DNA of 47,769 nt from Gemmatimonadales bacterium (GTDB lineage: Bacteria; Gemmatimonadota; Gemmatimonadetes; Longimicrobiales; Gaopeijiaceae): positions 1 through 47,769 of the forward strand of contig REBS01000136.1 of NCBI GenBank assembly GCA_007692605.1, given 5' to 3'. A program made the position numbers and the translations under genes. Shown one piece after another: positions 25,419-34,487 of the stretch (position 1 is the stretch's first letter; the number at the start of each line of letters is the position of its first letter). Below the pieces are notes generated by a model. That model saw only the letters and a program-made list of their open reading frames with translations. It was not told the DNA's origin and ran no database searches.

Positions 25419-26732
25419 ATGCATGATATCCACGTTCCATCCGATGTTCAGGCTCGATACCTGAACCCCTCCCGGATCACGACCTTCGTCCTTCTGGCGA
25501 TGGTCGGGGCTGGAGCCCTGGCCTTTGTCGTGCTCCTGGCCTCCGATGCCGACCGTGCCTGGCAGGCCTACGTCGCGAACTGGCTCTTCTTCACCGGGAT
25601 CGCTCAGGGTGCGGTGATTCTCTGCGCGGCCACCGTGATCACCAAGGCCAAGTGGAACTGGTCGGTGCGGCGCGTGTCCCTGGCGTTCGGGGCTTTTCTT
25701 CCCGTCGCCTACCTGCTCATGCTGCCCATGCTCCGGTTGCGGGAGAGCTACTTCCCGTGGATCGAGAAGATGGAGTACGACCCGATCGTGCAGTTGAAGG
25801 AAGCGTACCTCAACATTCCCTTCCTGATCTCCCGGAATCTCATCGGTACGGCCATTCTCTTCACCCTGACCCTCATCTTCATGTACTGGATGCTGCGGCC
25901 CGATCTGGGCGCGGAGCGGGCCGAAGACGAGGAGGGCCACTCGGGCCGCGCGAGCTGGCGGGAGCGACTCAGCGGGAACTGGCTGGGACAGGAGGCCGAA
26001 GAGCAGCGCGCCTGGCAGAAGCTGAAGGTCCTTGCGCCGGCGCTCGCCCTGGTCTACGCGGTGGTGATGAGCATGCTGGCGATCGACTGGGCGATGTCGC
26101 TCGAGCCGCACTGGTTCTCGATGCTCTTCCCCGGGTGGTTCTTCATGACCGCCTTCTGGGGAGGGATCGCGGCCACCGTGGTGGCGATGGTGCTCCTCAA
26201 GCGCAAGAACGCCTACTTCAACGAGCACATGGGTCCGCAGCAGAAGCACGATCTGGGCAAGCTGACCTTCGCCTTCTCGATCTTCTGGGCGTACCTGTTC
26301 TTCTCGCAGTACATCGTGATCTGGTACGGAAAGCTCCCCTGGGAACAGGCGTGGATCATCCACCGTTCCGGGGCGGAGTGGGGGCCGCTCGCACTCACCG
26401 CGATCATCCTCTGCTTCATCGTGCCCTTTGCGGGGCTGATCGGGCGCAAGCCGAAGCTAAACCCGACCTGGCTCGGTTCGATCGCGGCGATCGCCCTGCT
26501 GGGAGTCTGGCTCGAGCGGTGGCTTCTGATCGCGCCTTCGCTGCACGAGGCCGGTACGCCGACGATCACCCTCTGGGAGCCGCTCATCGGACTGGGCTTC
26601 CTGGGGATCTTCGCGCTGACCATCCGCTGGTTCCTTGCGACCTTCCCGACCATCCAGCTCTGGCAGCCCCCGCAGGAGCCCGAGATGCTCGACCGTGAAG
26701 TCGCTCCCAGCGAAGCGAGCGCGAGCGTCTGA
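25419..26732 (+). CDS. actF: alternative complex III quinol-binding-like membrane subunit F
   Basis: A 437-residue polytopic protein with about ten helices, homologous to ActC/NrfD but with a distinct sequence (WQAYVANWLFFTGIAQGAVILCAATVITKAKW is diagnostic). In solved complexes ActF packs against ActC and may serve in proton translocation or as a second quinone-associated subunit. It is the last act gene here; no actG or cytochrome oxidase gene follows. A strong hairpin begins six bases after its stop codon. Confidence 0.92.
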   Translation: MHDIHVPSDVQARYLNPSRITTFVLLAMVGAGALAFVVLLASDADRAWQAYVANWLFFTGIAQGAVILCAATVITKAKWNWSVRRVSLAFGAFLPVAYLLMLPMLRLRESYFPWIEKMEYDPIVQLKEAYLNIPFLISRNLIGTAILFTLTLIFMYWMLRPDLGAERAEDEEGHSGRASWRERLSGNWLGQEAEEQRAWQKLKVLAPALALVYAVVMSMLAIDWAMSLEPHWFSMLFPGWFFMTAFWGGIAATVVAMVLLKRKNAYFNEHMGPQQKHDLGKLTFAFSIFWAYLFFSQYIVIWYGKLPWEQAWIIHRSGAEWGPLALTAIILCFIVPFAGLIGRKPKLNPTWLGSIAAIALLGVWLERWLLIAPSLHEAGTPTITLWEPLIGLGFLGIFALTIRWFLATFPTIQLWQPPQEPEMLDREVAPSEASASV

Positions 26733-26738
26733 GGTTGC

Positions 26739-26783
26739 GTCGCGACGGGGGTCCTGGCTGACGCGCAGGATCCTCGTCGCGAC
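26739..26783 (+). terminator. strong hairpin terminating the act operon
   Basis: An 18-bp stem (26739-26756 with 26766-26783) and a 9-base loop. Sixteen positions are Watson-Crick pairs and two are G-U. It begins six bases after the actF stop. The outer GTCGCGAC arms are themselves palindromic. There is no U tract. The remainder up to 26878 holds no recognisable gene and ends at the convergent DUF4242 gene. Confidence 0.65.
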
Positions 26784-26878
26784 GGGTCACCGGTGCTGCC
26801 GCATCGCCTTCAGCGACCCGTCTTTTCCAGCACCGCACGACCCCGTCCCGGTGGTCCCTGTACGTCTGCAATGGCCTG

Positions 26879-27145
26879 CTACACGAACATCGACGGGCTG
26901 ACCTCCATCGCCACCTCGGAGATTCGATCCACCGGCAGCCCCGCCAGCTCGGCATGACGGAGTACGGCCTCCTCGTTCGGGGCCTCGTACTCGCAGTAGA
27001 TCTTTCCGGCGGCATCCGAAACGTAGCTCCGGATCCAGACGACGTCATCCATTCCCTCCAGGACCTCGTTGGACTTCCTGCCGGCGGCCTCCACCTCGTC
27101 TCTCGTGAGCGTTCCCGTCGTCCTCTCGATGATGTACCTGGGCAT
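26879..27145 (-). CDS. DUF4242 (SCO4226-like) small protein
   Basis: An 88-residue ferredoxin-like-fold protein. PRYIIERTTG, DVVWIRSYVSDAAGKIYCEYEAPNEEAVLRHAELAGLP and the C-terminal DRISEVAME match the DUF4242 family. One member, Streptomyces SCO4226, binds nickel; others are of unknown function. AGGAGAGCACC before the ATG at 27145 fixes the start. It lies 28 bases after the giant kinase gene on the same strand and so probably is the last gene of that operon. A link to nickel here is only by family. Confidence 0.82.
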   Translation of the reverse strand: MPRYIIERTTGTLTRDEVEAAGRKSNEVLEGMDDVVWIRSYVSDAAGKIYCEYEAPNEEAVLRHAELAGLPVDRISEVAMEVSPSMFV

Positions 27146-27173
27146 GGTGCTCTCCTGTTCTCGGTTCAATTCT

Positions 27174-30100
27174 TCAGGGGCGAAGTTTGGCGCATGCCTC
27201 CTGAAGGTCGTGGTCTCCCATCTCGTCCGCGATGAGCGTCGCTTCGGTCACCAGATCACGTACGCGGTCCAGATGCCCCATGTGGTGGGCCGACGTCGCG
27301 AGCCGCTGAATCATCCACCCGGCCCCGGTCTGATCTCCGATCCCCCTCCGGATCTCGAGGGAGTCCTGGAAGGCCTGCACGGCGAGCTCGGGCTCATCCT
27401 GCTCCAGGAGCGTATCACCCAGGGCCGCCAATGCGTATCCCTCGAGCTGGGCTTTACCCGACTCCCTGTGGAGGGAAATGGCCCGCTCCAGCGCGTCACG
27501 AGCCGAGTCCAGCCGGTTCAGGCGGCGCAGCGTCTGGCCCAGGCTGCTCAGTGCGTGCCCGAGGGAGGCCGTGTGGGCTGTGCCTTCGAAGCAGGCCACG
27601 GCGTCGACGTAGTGCCGGTGCGCAGTCTCGTAGTCCCCGGATTCCCAGGCAACGACGCCGAGGGAATTGAGGGCCACGCCCGCCTTTTCAAGCTGTCCGG
27701 TTTCCCGGGCGATCCGGACTGCATGCTCGTAGTACGAGATCGCGAGGCGGACAGACCCCAGATGCTCCCTGGTCAGACGTGCAAGGGCCATGAGGCTTTC
27801 AAACTCGAGCGGTTCGTCGCCCGCTTCTCCCGCGAGCTGGTGGGCGTCACCCCACGCGGCGAGCGCCTGCTGGGCCTCGCCTAGTTCCTCCTGGATGATG
27901 GCGACTCGGCTCTGGGCGTGGGCCTGCCGGTCGATTTCCTCCATGCGCCCGAACCAGGCGCTGGCCTCGGTCCAGTACGGCAGGGCATCCTCGTGTCGAC
28001 CGAGTCCCTCGAGCACCTTTGCCAGGGCACTGACCCCTCGGGCGACCCCCTCGGCATGGCGGACCCGACGGGTGAGATCCACGGCTTTCTCATAGAGGGC
28101 CACGGAATCCTCGGTGCGGCCGATCTGCAGGTACACGTGAGCCAGGGAGGTCATCAGGTAGGATTGCTGGAGGGGTAGATGATGCTTCTCACACAGCGCG
28201 ATACCCTCCTCCCACCTGGCGATGCCCTCGTCCGTCCGTCCCAATTCGCGCTGGCAGAGAGCCGCCGTATGGATCGCGTACACCTTGCGAAAAGGGCTGT
28301 CCTCGGCGAGCCGTATGGACTCCTCGGCGAGCTCGAGCGCCCGCTCGACCTCACCCATGCCCCGGTACACGCTGCCCAGATTGTGGTGGTCGAGAATCAT
28401 GCCCTGTTTATCCCCCGCCTCGCGGTCGTCGTCCAGTACCGCCTCCAGGATCTCGAGGGCCTCGTCGTTACGATCCTGGTGCCAGCGCAGGAGCCCCAGA
28501 CTGCGAAGGGCCTTGCGGTGGATGGCCGAGTCCGAGGCACGGCTCGCCTTGTCGACCGCCTCGAGCAGCGTGTCTTCGGCACTCTCGTAGTTCCGGAGCG
28601 AGACTTCGAGATCACCGGCCCGGACGAGCACCTCGGCCTGGAGGGCGAGGTCCTCGCACCCCTCCACAAGGGGGCGAAGCTCGCTGATGATCCTCCGTTG
28701 CTCGCCGCGTTCACCGGTGGTTTCGGAGAGCCGCTCCTTCATGAGAAGCATTTCGAGGCGTCGCTCGAACGCCTCCTCGTCGGGAAGATGTACGAGGGCG
28801 GTCTCTGCCACCTTCAGGGCCCGAAGGGCGTCAGGGATCTGGCTGAGCCGTGACGCCCTCCTCGCCGCACCCAGGGCGTAGTCGACAGCCTTGTCCCAGA
28901 CTTCCGCGCGGAGGAAATGGTCTCCGAGGCGCGCGAACGGGCGATCCTCGTCACTGGTGAGCCGCAGCGCCTCCATCGCCTCGCCAACCCGCTTGTGCAG
29001 CTCCTTGCGCTGATGACCCAGTAGCGTCTCGTAGGTCACCTCCTGGATCAGCGCGTGCTTGAATCGGTACGCGACATCCGGGACCACCCGGGTCTGCTGG
29101 ATGAGCCCCACGGCTCTCAACCGCTCCAGCGCGCCGTTCAAATCCGGCGCTCCGGGCAGCGCACGCCCCACCAGGTCTCGGGTGAAGTCACGTCCCACGA
29201 CCGATGCCGCACTCAGGACCTCCCTCGTGGCCGGCGTGATGCGATCGAGCCGTGTCCGAATCACCGACTGCACGGAATCGGGGAGCGACAGGGCTTCTGC
29301 CTCGCGCGAAAGCCCGGCTCGCCCTTCTCGGATTTCGATGGCGCCCTGCTCGGCAAGGGCTGCGCACATCTCCTCGATGAAAAAGGGGTTGCCCTGAGCA
29401 CGGTCGTGGATGCGGTCGACCAGCGCTTCGTTGACGACATCGACTCCAAGGCTCGATGCGACGACCTGGTGGATGTGGTCGGCCACCAGAGGGGCGAGGG
29501 TGATGTGACGGTGGTTGGCGAGAGATTCCCAGGTGACGCCGTACCCCGGCCGGTGGCTCACGATGACCAGCATGGGGAAGGCCGCGATCAGCTCACCGAG
29601 CTGGACGAGAGCTGCGGTGGACGCTTCGTCGGCCCAGTGCCAGTCTTCGAGGAGCAGCGTGATGGGACGGGACGTCGATGCGACCGTGAGGATCGCGGCA
29701 ATGGATTCGACAATGGCCAGGCGGAGCTGGTCCCCCGACAGCTGCTGGGGGACCGGAGTGTCAGAGGGGATGGACAGCAGGTGCAGATAGAACGGGGCGT
29801 AGGCCACCAGCTCCCCACCCAGCGCCTCGACACGCTCGGTAACCTCGGTCGCCGTGGGCGGATCCTGTTCGTCGATCTTCAGCAGCTGTCGAAGAACATC
29901 GAGAAACGGCATGTAGGGCACGGCACCGCCATAGGACTGACAGCGACCATGGAGAACACGGGTTCGATTGCCCAGCACCCCGAGCTCGAACTCGTAGAGG
30001 AGCCGGCTCTTTCCGATTCCCGCCTCACCGTTGACCGTCACGATTCCACCGGACCCCTCGATGGCTTCTTCCAGTCCTTCGACCAGCACGCCGAGCTCGG

Positions 30101-32126
30101 AACTCCTTCCGGTGAATGCAGTGAGCCCGCCGAGCGACCGTGCTTCCAGGGTAGACTCGAACTCCCGGAGATTGTGGACGTGGTAGGTGGAGATCGTCCC
30201 CGAATCGTGGCCCAGTCCGACATCGGGACCCCGATCCGTTTCGGCGAACGAGCGGACCATTCGGCGGCAGTCCGAGCTCACGAGTACCGTCCCGGGGCCG
30301 GCTTCGGTGGCGAGCCGGGCCGAACGCTTCATCAGGGATCGACCGATCCGGTACTTCCCTCCGTCTCCGGAGTCGAGGTGCACGGCGACGATCCCGACGT
30401 CGATCCCGCTACGCAGTGCAATTCCGAGGCTCTCCGGATTCGGGCCCAGGTGGATACGCTCGCATCGGCGTGTCGACTCCAGGGCCGCCTGGACGGCCCG
30501 CTTCGTGTCATCCTCACGGGCTTCGGGAATTCCGAAGACGCATTCGATCCGGTCGGCGTTCACGGCGTGGACCATCCCCCCCTGCGACGTCACCACGGCG
30601 GTCACGGTCTGCCGCACCCGTTCCAGGACGGCTTCGACGGCCTCGGTTGAGTGGTCATCGACCAGCTCGTCGAATTCGGCGAGGAGGGTCGTGAGCGCTG
30701 TCACCTGACGCCGCTCACCCTTGCGCATGAGTCCTCCCCGGAGACCGGACTCCCCGGCTTCGGGTGACGAGCCGATCCGGACCTTCTCGAGGGCCTCGAC
30801 CATCGCCGCTGCCGTCGCGTATCGTTTTGCCGGATCCTTCTGCATGGCGCGGCTCACCACAGGCTCCAGACTCGATGCTCCGTCGACGTGTGGAGCCAGG
30901 GGGTCGGGGACTCCGGTCAGAATCGAGTCCTGGATGGCCTGATCCGTCGACCCCCGGAAGGGACGGACCCCGGAAACCATTTCGTATAGCATCACGCCGA
31001 GCGCCCAGATGTCGGATCGGTGATCGACGGCCCCTCGCTGCGTCTGCTCCGGGCTCATGTAGCTGACGGTGCCCAGTGCGACGCCGGTGCGGGTCAGGTT
31101 CTGTCGGGCGACCTTGGCCACTCCGAAGTCGACGATCGTAGCCGTCCCACCGTCGGTGACAATGACGTTGGCGGGCTTCACGTCGCGATGAATCACGCCG
31201 CTGGCGTGGGCCGCCGCCAGGCCTCGGCCGACCTCGATGGCGATCGGGACCGCCAGCCCCGCGCCCAGGGCACCGCCCTTCAGAAGCTCCTTGACCGTGC
31301 GGCCGCTGTAGTAGGGCATGGCGATGAAAAGCCGCCCGTCGATCTCGCCGACCTCGAGGATCGTGCAGATGTTGGGGTGGTCCAGCGCGGCGGCGGCCCT
31401 CGCCTCGGCCAGAAAGCGCTGCTTTGCCGTGGGGTCGCTCGCCAACGTGGAAGAGAGGAATTTGAGAGCCACCATCCGGCCCAGTCGACTGTCCTCGGCA
31501 CGGCACACGACGCCCATCCCCCCGGAGCCGAGACGCTCGTGGAGCGTGTAGTGCCCGAACCGGCTTCCGACCTCGGGAGCCCCCCCGTCGATACGGACAT
31601 GGACCCGGAGGGACTGGGCGAGTTCATCGAGCATGCCATGGCCCTCGTGAGCCTCCAGCAGGTCGACCACCTCGGAGCGGACGGCCGGATCGGGTGCGAT
31701 GCGCTCCAGAGCTGCCGCTCGCCGGGAAGGTTCGACGCGCAGGGCCTCTTCGAAGGCCCTCTGGGTCCGGGCGAAGCGCGCTCTGGCGTCCGCGGAGGGC
31801 GACGACGGTCGGGCCGGGATCACTCCCGGTGCCTTGATCTCGCCGTGAGCCGCGCCGGTGCGCACAACCCCTTCGCGCGTGATGTCGAAGGCCCATCCCA
31901 GAACGACGGTCAGGGGAAGTCCGAGAGCGGAGAGGACGATGACCAGAGCCAATGCCCAGTCGGGGATCCCCAGGGCCGGAAAGGCGATCTCGGCGATCTG
32001 CCAGACGAGAAATACGGCTGCAGCGTAGGCCAGAACGACACGGAAGACGCGCCTCCGTCGGAGCTCGCCGACGAGCTCCACAAGCCGGCGCCGGCTCATG
32101 GGCTGGGGCCCGCTGTCCCCGGTCAT
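27174..32126 (-). CDS. membrane-anchored Ser/Thr kinase - cyclase-like - STAND ATPase - TPR regulator
   Basis: A 1650-residue signalling protein. Residues about 14-83 form two membrane helices with the RRRRVFRVVLAYAAAVFLVWQ start found on many TPR/cyclase sensors. A Hanks-type kinase follows (about 192-450): GSGGMGVV, Lys222, HRDVKPAN (313-320), DFG (333-335) and SPEQ are intact, so it should be active. Residues about 470-650 resemble a class III nucleotide cyclase, but the first metal-binding Asp is replaced (TALTTLLAEF), so catalysis is doubtful. A STAND/AAA-type ATPase has Walker A GEAGIGKS (700-707) and Walker B LLLEDWHWAD. From about 1120 to the end lie many TPR repeats. The ATG at 32126 is preceded by AAGGAGG; a GTG 14 codons upstream is less likely. 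Confidence 0.9.
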   Translation of the reverse strand: MTGDSGPQPMSRRRLVELVGELRRRRVFRVVLAYAAAVFLVWQIAEIAFPALGIPDWALALVIVLSALGLPLTVVLGWAFDITREGVVRTGAAHGEIKAPGVIPARPSSPSADARARFARTQRAFEEALRVEPSRRAAALERIAPDPAVRSEVVDLLEAHEGHGMLDELAQSLRVHVRIDGGAPEVGSRFGHYTLHERLGSGGMGVVCRAEDSRLGRMVALKFLSSTLASDPTAKQRFLAEARAAAALDHPNICTILEVGEIDGRLFIAMPYYSGRTVKELLKGGALGAGLAVPIAIEVGRGLAAAHASGVIHRDVKPANVIVTDGGTATIVDFGVAKVARQNLTRTGVALGTVSYMSPEQTQRGAVDHRSDIWALGVMLYEMVSGVRPFRGSTDQAIQDSILTGVPDPLAPHVDGASSLEPVVSRAMQKDPAKRYATAAAMVEALEKVRIGSSPEAGESGLRGGLMRKGERRQVTALTTLLAEFDELVDDHSTEAVEAVLERVRQTVTAVVTSQGGMVHAVNADRIECVFGIPEAREDDTKRAVQAALESTRRCERIHLGPNPESLGIALRSGIDVGIVAVHLDSGDGGKYRIGRSLMKRSARLATEAGPGTVLVSSDCRRMVRSFAETDRGPDVGLGHDSGTISTYHVHNLREFESTLEARSLGGLTAFTGRSSELGVLVEGLEEAIEGSGGIVTVNGEAGIGKSRLLYEFELGVLGNRTRVLHGRCQSYGGAVPYMPFLDVLRQLLKIDEQDPPTATEVTERVEALGGELVAYAPFYLHLLSIPSDTPVPQQLSGDQLRLAIVESIAAILTVASTSRPITLLLEDWHWADEASTAALVQLGELIAAFPMLVIVSHRPGYGVTWESLANHRHITLAPLVADHIHQVVASSLGVDVVNEALVDRIHDRAQGNPFFIEEMCAALAEQGAIEIREGRAGLSREAEALSLPDSVQSVIRTRLDRITPATREVLSAASVVGRDFTRDLVGRALPGAPDLNGALERLRAVGLIQQTRVVPDVAYRFKHALIQEVTYETLLGHQRKELHKRVGEAMEALRLTSDEDRPFARLGDHFLRAEVWDKAVDYALGAARRASRLSQIPDALRALKVAETALVHLPDEEAFERRLEMLLMKERLSETTGERGEQRRIISELRPLVEGCEDLALQAEVLVRAGDLEVSLRNYESAEDTLLEAVDKASRASDSAIHRKALRSLGLLRWHQDRNDEALEILEAVLDDDREAGDKQGMILDHHNLGSVYRGMGEVERALELAEESIRLAEDSPFRKVYAIHTAALCQRELGRTDEGIARWEEGIALCEKHHLPLQQSYLMTSLAHVYLQIGRTEDSVALYEKAVDLTRRVRHAEGVARGVSALAKVLEGLGRHEDALPYWTEASAWFGRMEEIDRQAHAQSRVAIIQEELGEAQQALAAWGDAHQLAGEAGDEPLEFESLMALARLTREHLGSVRLAISYYEHAVRIARETGQLEKAGVALNSLGVVAWESGDYETAHRHYVDAVACFEGTAHTASLGHALSSLGQTLRRLNRLDSARDALERAISLHRESGKAQLEGYALAALGDTLLEQDEPELAVQAFQDSLEIRRGIGDQTGAGWMIQRLATSAHHMGHLDRVRDLVTEATLIADEMGDHDLQEACAKLRP

Positions 32127-32172
32127 CGCATCGCCTCCTTCTGTGCGCTTCGCCTGGTCCACGGTCACGGCC

Positions 32173-33347
32173 TCAGCCCCAACGCCGCTCGTCCGCGAGG
32201 TCGACGCCGAGGAGCGCCTTGCCGAGCACCTCGTGGGTCACGTAGCGGTTGGCTGGATGGATCCGTCCCAACCGGGCGTCGCGGAAGAGACGCTCGAGCC
32301 CCGATCCCGGAAAGATGCCGAATCCCCCCGCTACGTCGAGCGCGCGATCCACGACGCGCCAGCTCGCCTCGACGGCGTGGGACTTGGCCGCGAAAATCTT
32401 CACCGGCCACACGGCGCCGTGATCGACCCCCCGAGACCAGTCGGCGGCGATCCGGTCCAGATGGGGTTCAACGGCCTCGAGCTCGAGGGCCATGGCCGCC
32501 ACGTCGTGCTGTACTCCGGGGTGGTGGCGCATGTCTCGGGACATGGCAATCGACGTCTTTTTCTCGAGGCGCTCGACCGTCAGGTCGAACATTCGGTGGG
32601 CGATCGCGAAATAGATGTTCCCAAAGGGCAGCAACGCCCAGACGAAGATGCCCAGGACGAAGGCATCAATGCCGGGAAACCCCGCGTCCACGACCCGGGC
32701 GATTCGCTCCTCGGGCACGAAGACGCCGTCCAGCACCGTGTCGTCGCTCCGTGTCGCGCGCATCCCCAGGACGTCATCCCACGTCTCCACGGTCGACAGG
32801 CCGGCGGAGTCACGCGGCGCGAAGGCGTGGACGACCCTCGGGTGCTCAGGGTCCGACGTGTCCAGCCCGTGGATCCCGAGCTGGGTCCACGCCGGACCGA
32901 GGCTCCCGAAGGCCTTTCGCCCCGTGAACCGGTATCCGCCGTCTGCCGGCTCCGCGCGGGTCGTCGAAAGGAGCACCGGGATGTCGTTTCCGGTCTCGGC
33001 GTGACCGGCCGCGAAGACCTCCCCGTCGACGGCCTCCTCGAGAAGCCACTGCAGGGAGGTGTCCCCCGCACGCCAGAGGTCGGCTGCAACGCCCGTCCAG
33101 TAGAGATGCATATTGACCGCCAGCGCCGAGGGCCCCGCGTAATACGCCAGGCGCCGCTGCAGCTGGCACACCTCAGCCAGCGAGGCTCCTGCGCCTCCCA
33201 GCTCCTCGGGCACGGCGATGCTCAGGTAGCCGATGTCACGCAGCTCGTCGAAGTCCTCCTGGAAGAAGCGGTTCTCGCGGTCGTACGTGGGTGCGCGCTC
33301 AGGAGCTCCGGGGACAGCAGCGCTTCCCCAGTGGCTGGGTTGTTCAT
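32173..33347 (-). CDS. acyl-CoA dehydrogenase homologue, apparent frameshift near the 5' end
   Basis: About 390 residues of an acyl-CoA dehydrogenase fold: the N-terminal DRENRFFQEDFDELRDIGYL helix, a central FAD/substrate region (FAAGHAETGND, YRFTGRKAFGSLG) and a C-terminal helical domain (RALDVAGGFGIFPGSGLERLFRD). Where most members have the catalytic EGT motif, this one has GRIHPANRY, so activity may differ. The natural start appears to be the ATG at 33347 after GGGAGAG, encoding MNNPATGEALLSPELL. That frame loses register at 33300; inserting one base between LL and ERAPTYDREN would restore a normal protein. Without the shift, the only in-frame start is a GTG at 33384 with no ribosome-binding site. 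It lies between the ECF sigma gene and the kinase gene. Confidence 0.75.
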
Positions 33348-33415
33348 GGTCTCTCCCGTGTCGGAGGGCAAGAGGGTCTCTCACCCGTGCTTGCGTGAAA
33401 CGGGCCTCGGACGGC

Positions 33416-33982
33416 TCACTCGCCGGGTTCGGGTCGTATCTGCCGGTTCAGCCAGGCCCGGGCCACGGTCCAGTCCCGCTTCACCGTCGCCGGAGACACA
33501 CCCAGGGTCTCCGCCGTCTCCTCGACGGTCATCCCTGTGAAGACTCGGTATTCGACGACTCGGGCCTTTCGTTCGTCGAGCGCCTCGAGCCGCTCCAGGG
33601 CGTCGTCGAGGGCCACGAGTTCGAGGGATCGGTCGTCGACCACGGCGAGGCCCGGGGTAAGCGGCTCGGGGATGGCGCCTCCGCCGCGTTTCCCGGCCCT
33701 GCGCTTCCTCGCGTGATCGACCAGGATCCGCCGCATCGCGCGGGCGGCGATGGACAGGAAATGAGCCCTGCCCTCGGCGTCGATGGGCGTGCTTCCCACG
33801 AAGCGGAGATACGACTCGTGGACGAGCGCAGTGGTATCGAGGGTGTGGTCCGGATGTTCGCGGGCGAGCTGGGCCCGGGCGACGCGCCTCAGATCGTCGT
33901 ATACCAGGGGATAGAGCTGGTCCAGCGCGCGCATGTCGCCCTCGGCGAGCCTCCGGAGGATCCCCTGCGCATCGGTGCTCAT
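33416..33982 (-). CDS. ECF RNA polymerase sigma factor (TIGR02999-like)
   Basis: A 188-residue extracytoplasmic-function sigma factor. The sigma-2 region is visible in ALDQLYPLVYDDLRRVARAQ and TLDTTALVHESYLRFV; the sigma-4 helix-turn-helix is YRVFTGMTVEETAETLGVSPATVKRDW. It matches the group frequently encoded beside Ser/Thr kinases, and such a kinase gene lies two genes downstream. It contains no anti-sigma factor gene next to it. The ATG at 33982 was chosen because the family starts there; the frame runs a further 104 codons upstream through non-conserved Arg/Pro-rich sequence. It is probably the first gene of the operon with the acyl-CoA dehydrogenase, kinase and DUF4242 genes. Confidence 0.9.
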   Translation of the reverse strand: MSTDAQGILRRLAEGDMRALDQLYPLVYDDLRRVARAQLAREHPDHTLDTTALVHESYLRFVGSTPIDAEGRAHFLSIAARAMRRILVDHARKRRAGKRGGGAIPEPLTPGLAVVDDRSLELVALDDALERLEALDERKARVVEYRVFTGMTVEETAETLGVSPATVKRDWTVARAWLNRQIRPEPGE

Positions 33983-34487
33983 GCGCCGGGCATCCGATCC
34001 GTCTCCCCATGTCCGCACCCACCGGACGTCCAGGTCGAACGTATGCGTCCCATGACCCTCCTCGACGCGCCCCGGAGCCGGTATCCACTCCCCCTGGGGA
34101 TCGGCACCTTGAGGGCAGCGCGTCCGTGACCGGAGCCGGTCAGGTGGGACGCCTGGTCCCCGAGCAGAGTTGGCGTTCTCCGGAGGAGCCGGACACCCTG
34201 AAATGGAGGAGAGTCCCGCAGGTCCCACGGTAGCATCCACCGAAGCAGGGGAACGCCGAGTACAGATATATTGCCCTGAATGCGCATGCGTCAAGCGGAG
34301 GGCGGGGGGTCAGGCTGAACACCCGGGGGCCGAGCTGAACGCCCGCGGGCATGATGCCGAGCGGCAGCTGCGTCGAGGCGAGCCAACGACCGAAGGGGCC
34401 CCTGCGGCCTCGGGTCCGGTTGGAACGCTTCCCGATGCTGCCGCATGGCGTTCAGCGACCCGAGGGCGATCTTGCGTCGACTGCGCG
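33983..34487. other. 505-base intergenic region, no gene seen
   Basis: Lies between the phosphatase stop and the ECF sigma-factor start, both on the minus strand. Apart from the candidate promoter at 34265-34294, it has a short direct repeat CCGGAGCCGGT (about 34072 and 34130). Open frames through it have the Arg/Pro-rich look of shadow frames. A long leader or a small RNA cannot be excluded by eye. Confidence 0.5.
34265..34294 (-). promoter_or_regulatory. candidate promoter upstream of the ECF sigma gene
   Basis: On the minus strand TTGACG and TATATC are separated by 18 bases, within the least GC-rich stretch of the gap. It would give a 5' leader of about 275 bases before the sigma-factor ATG. 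Confidence 0.45.

Noticed and set aside
29055..30650. 531-residue plus-strand frame inside the kinase gene
   Set aside because: Opposite strand of the intact kinase/ATPase gene, with no domain match and no conserved start.
33983..34294. N-terminal extension of the ECF sigma factor by 104 codons
   Set aside because: Arg/Pro-rich non-conserved translation; the family begins at the ATG at 33982 and the candidate promoter would lie inside the extension.
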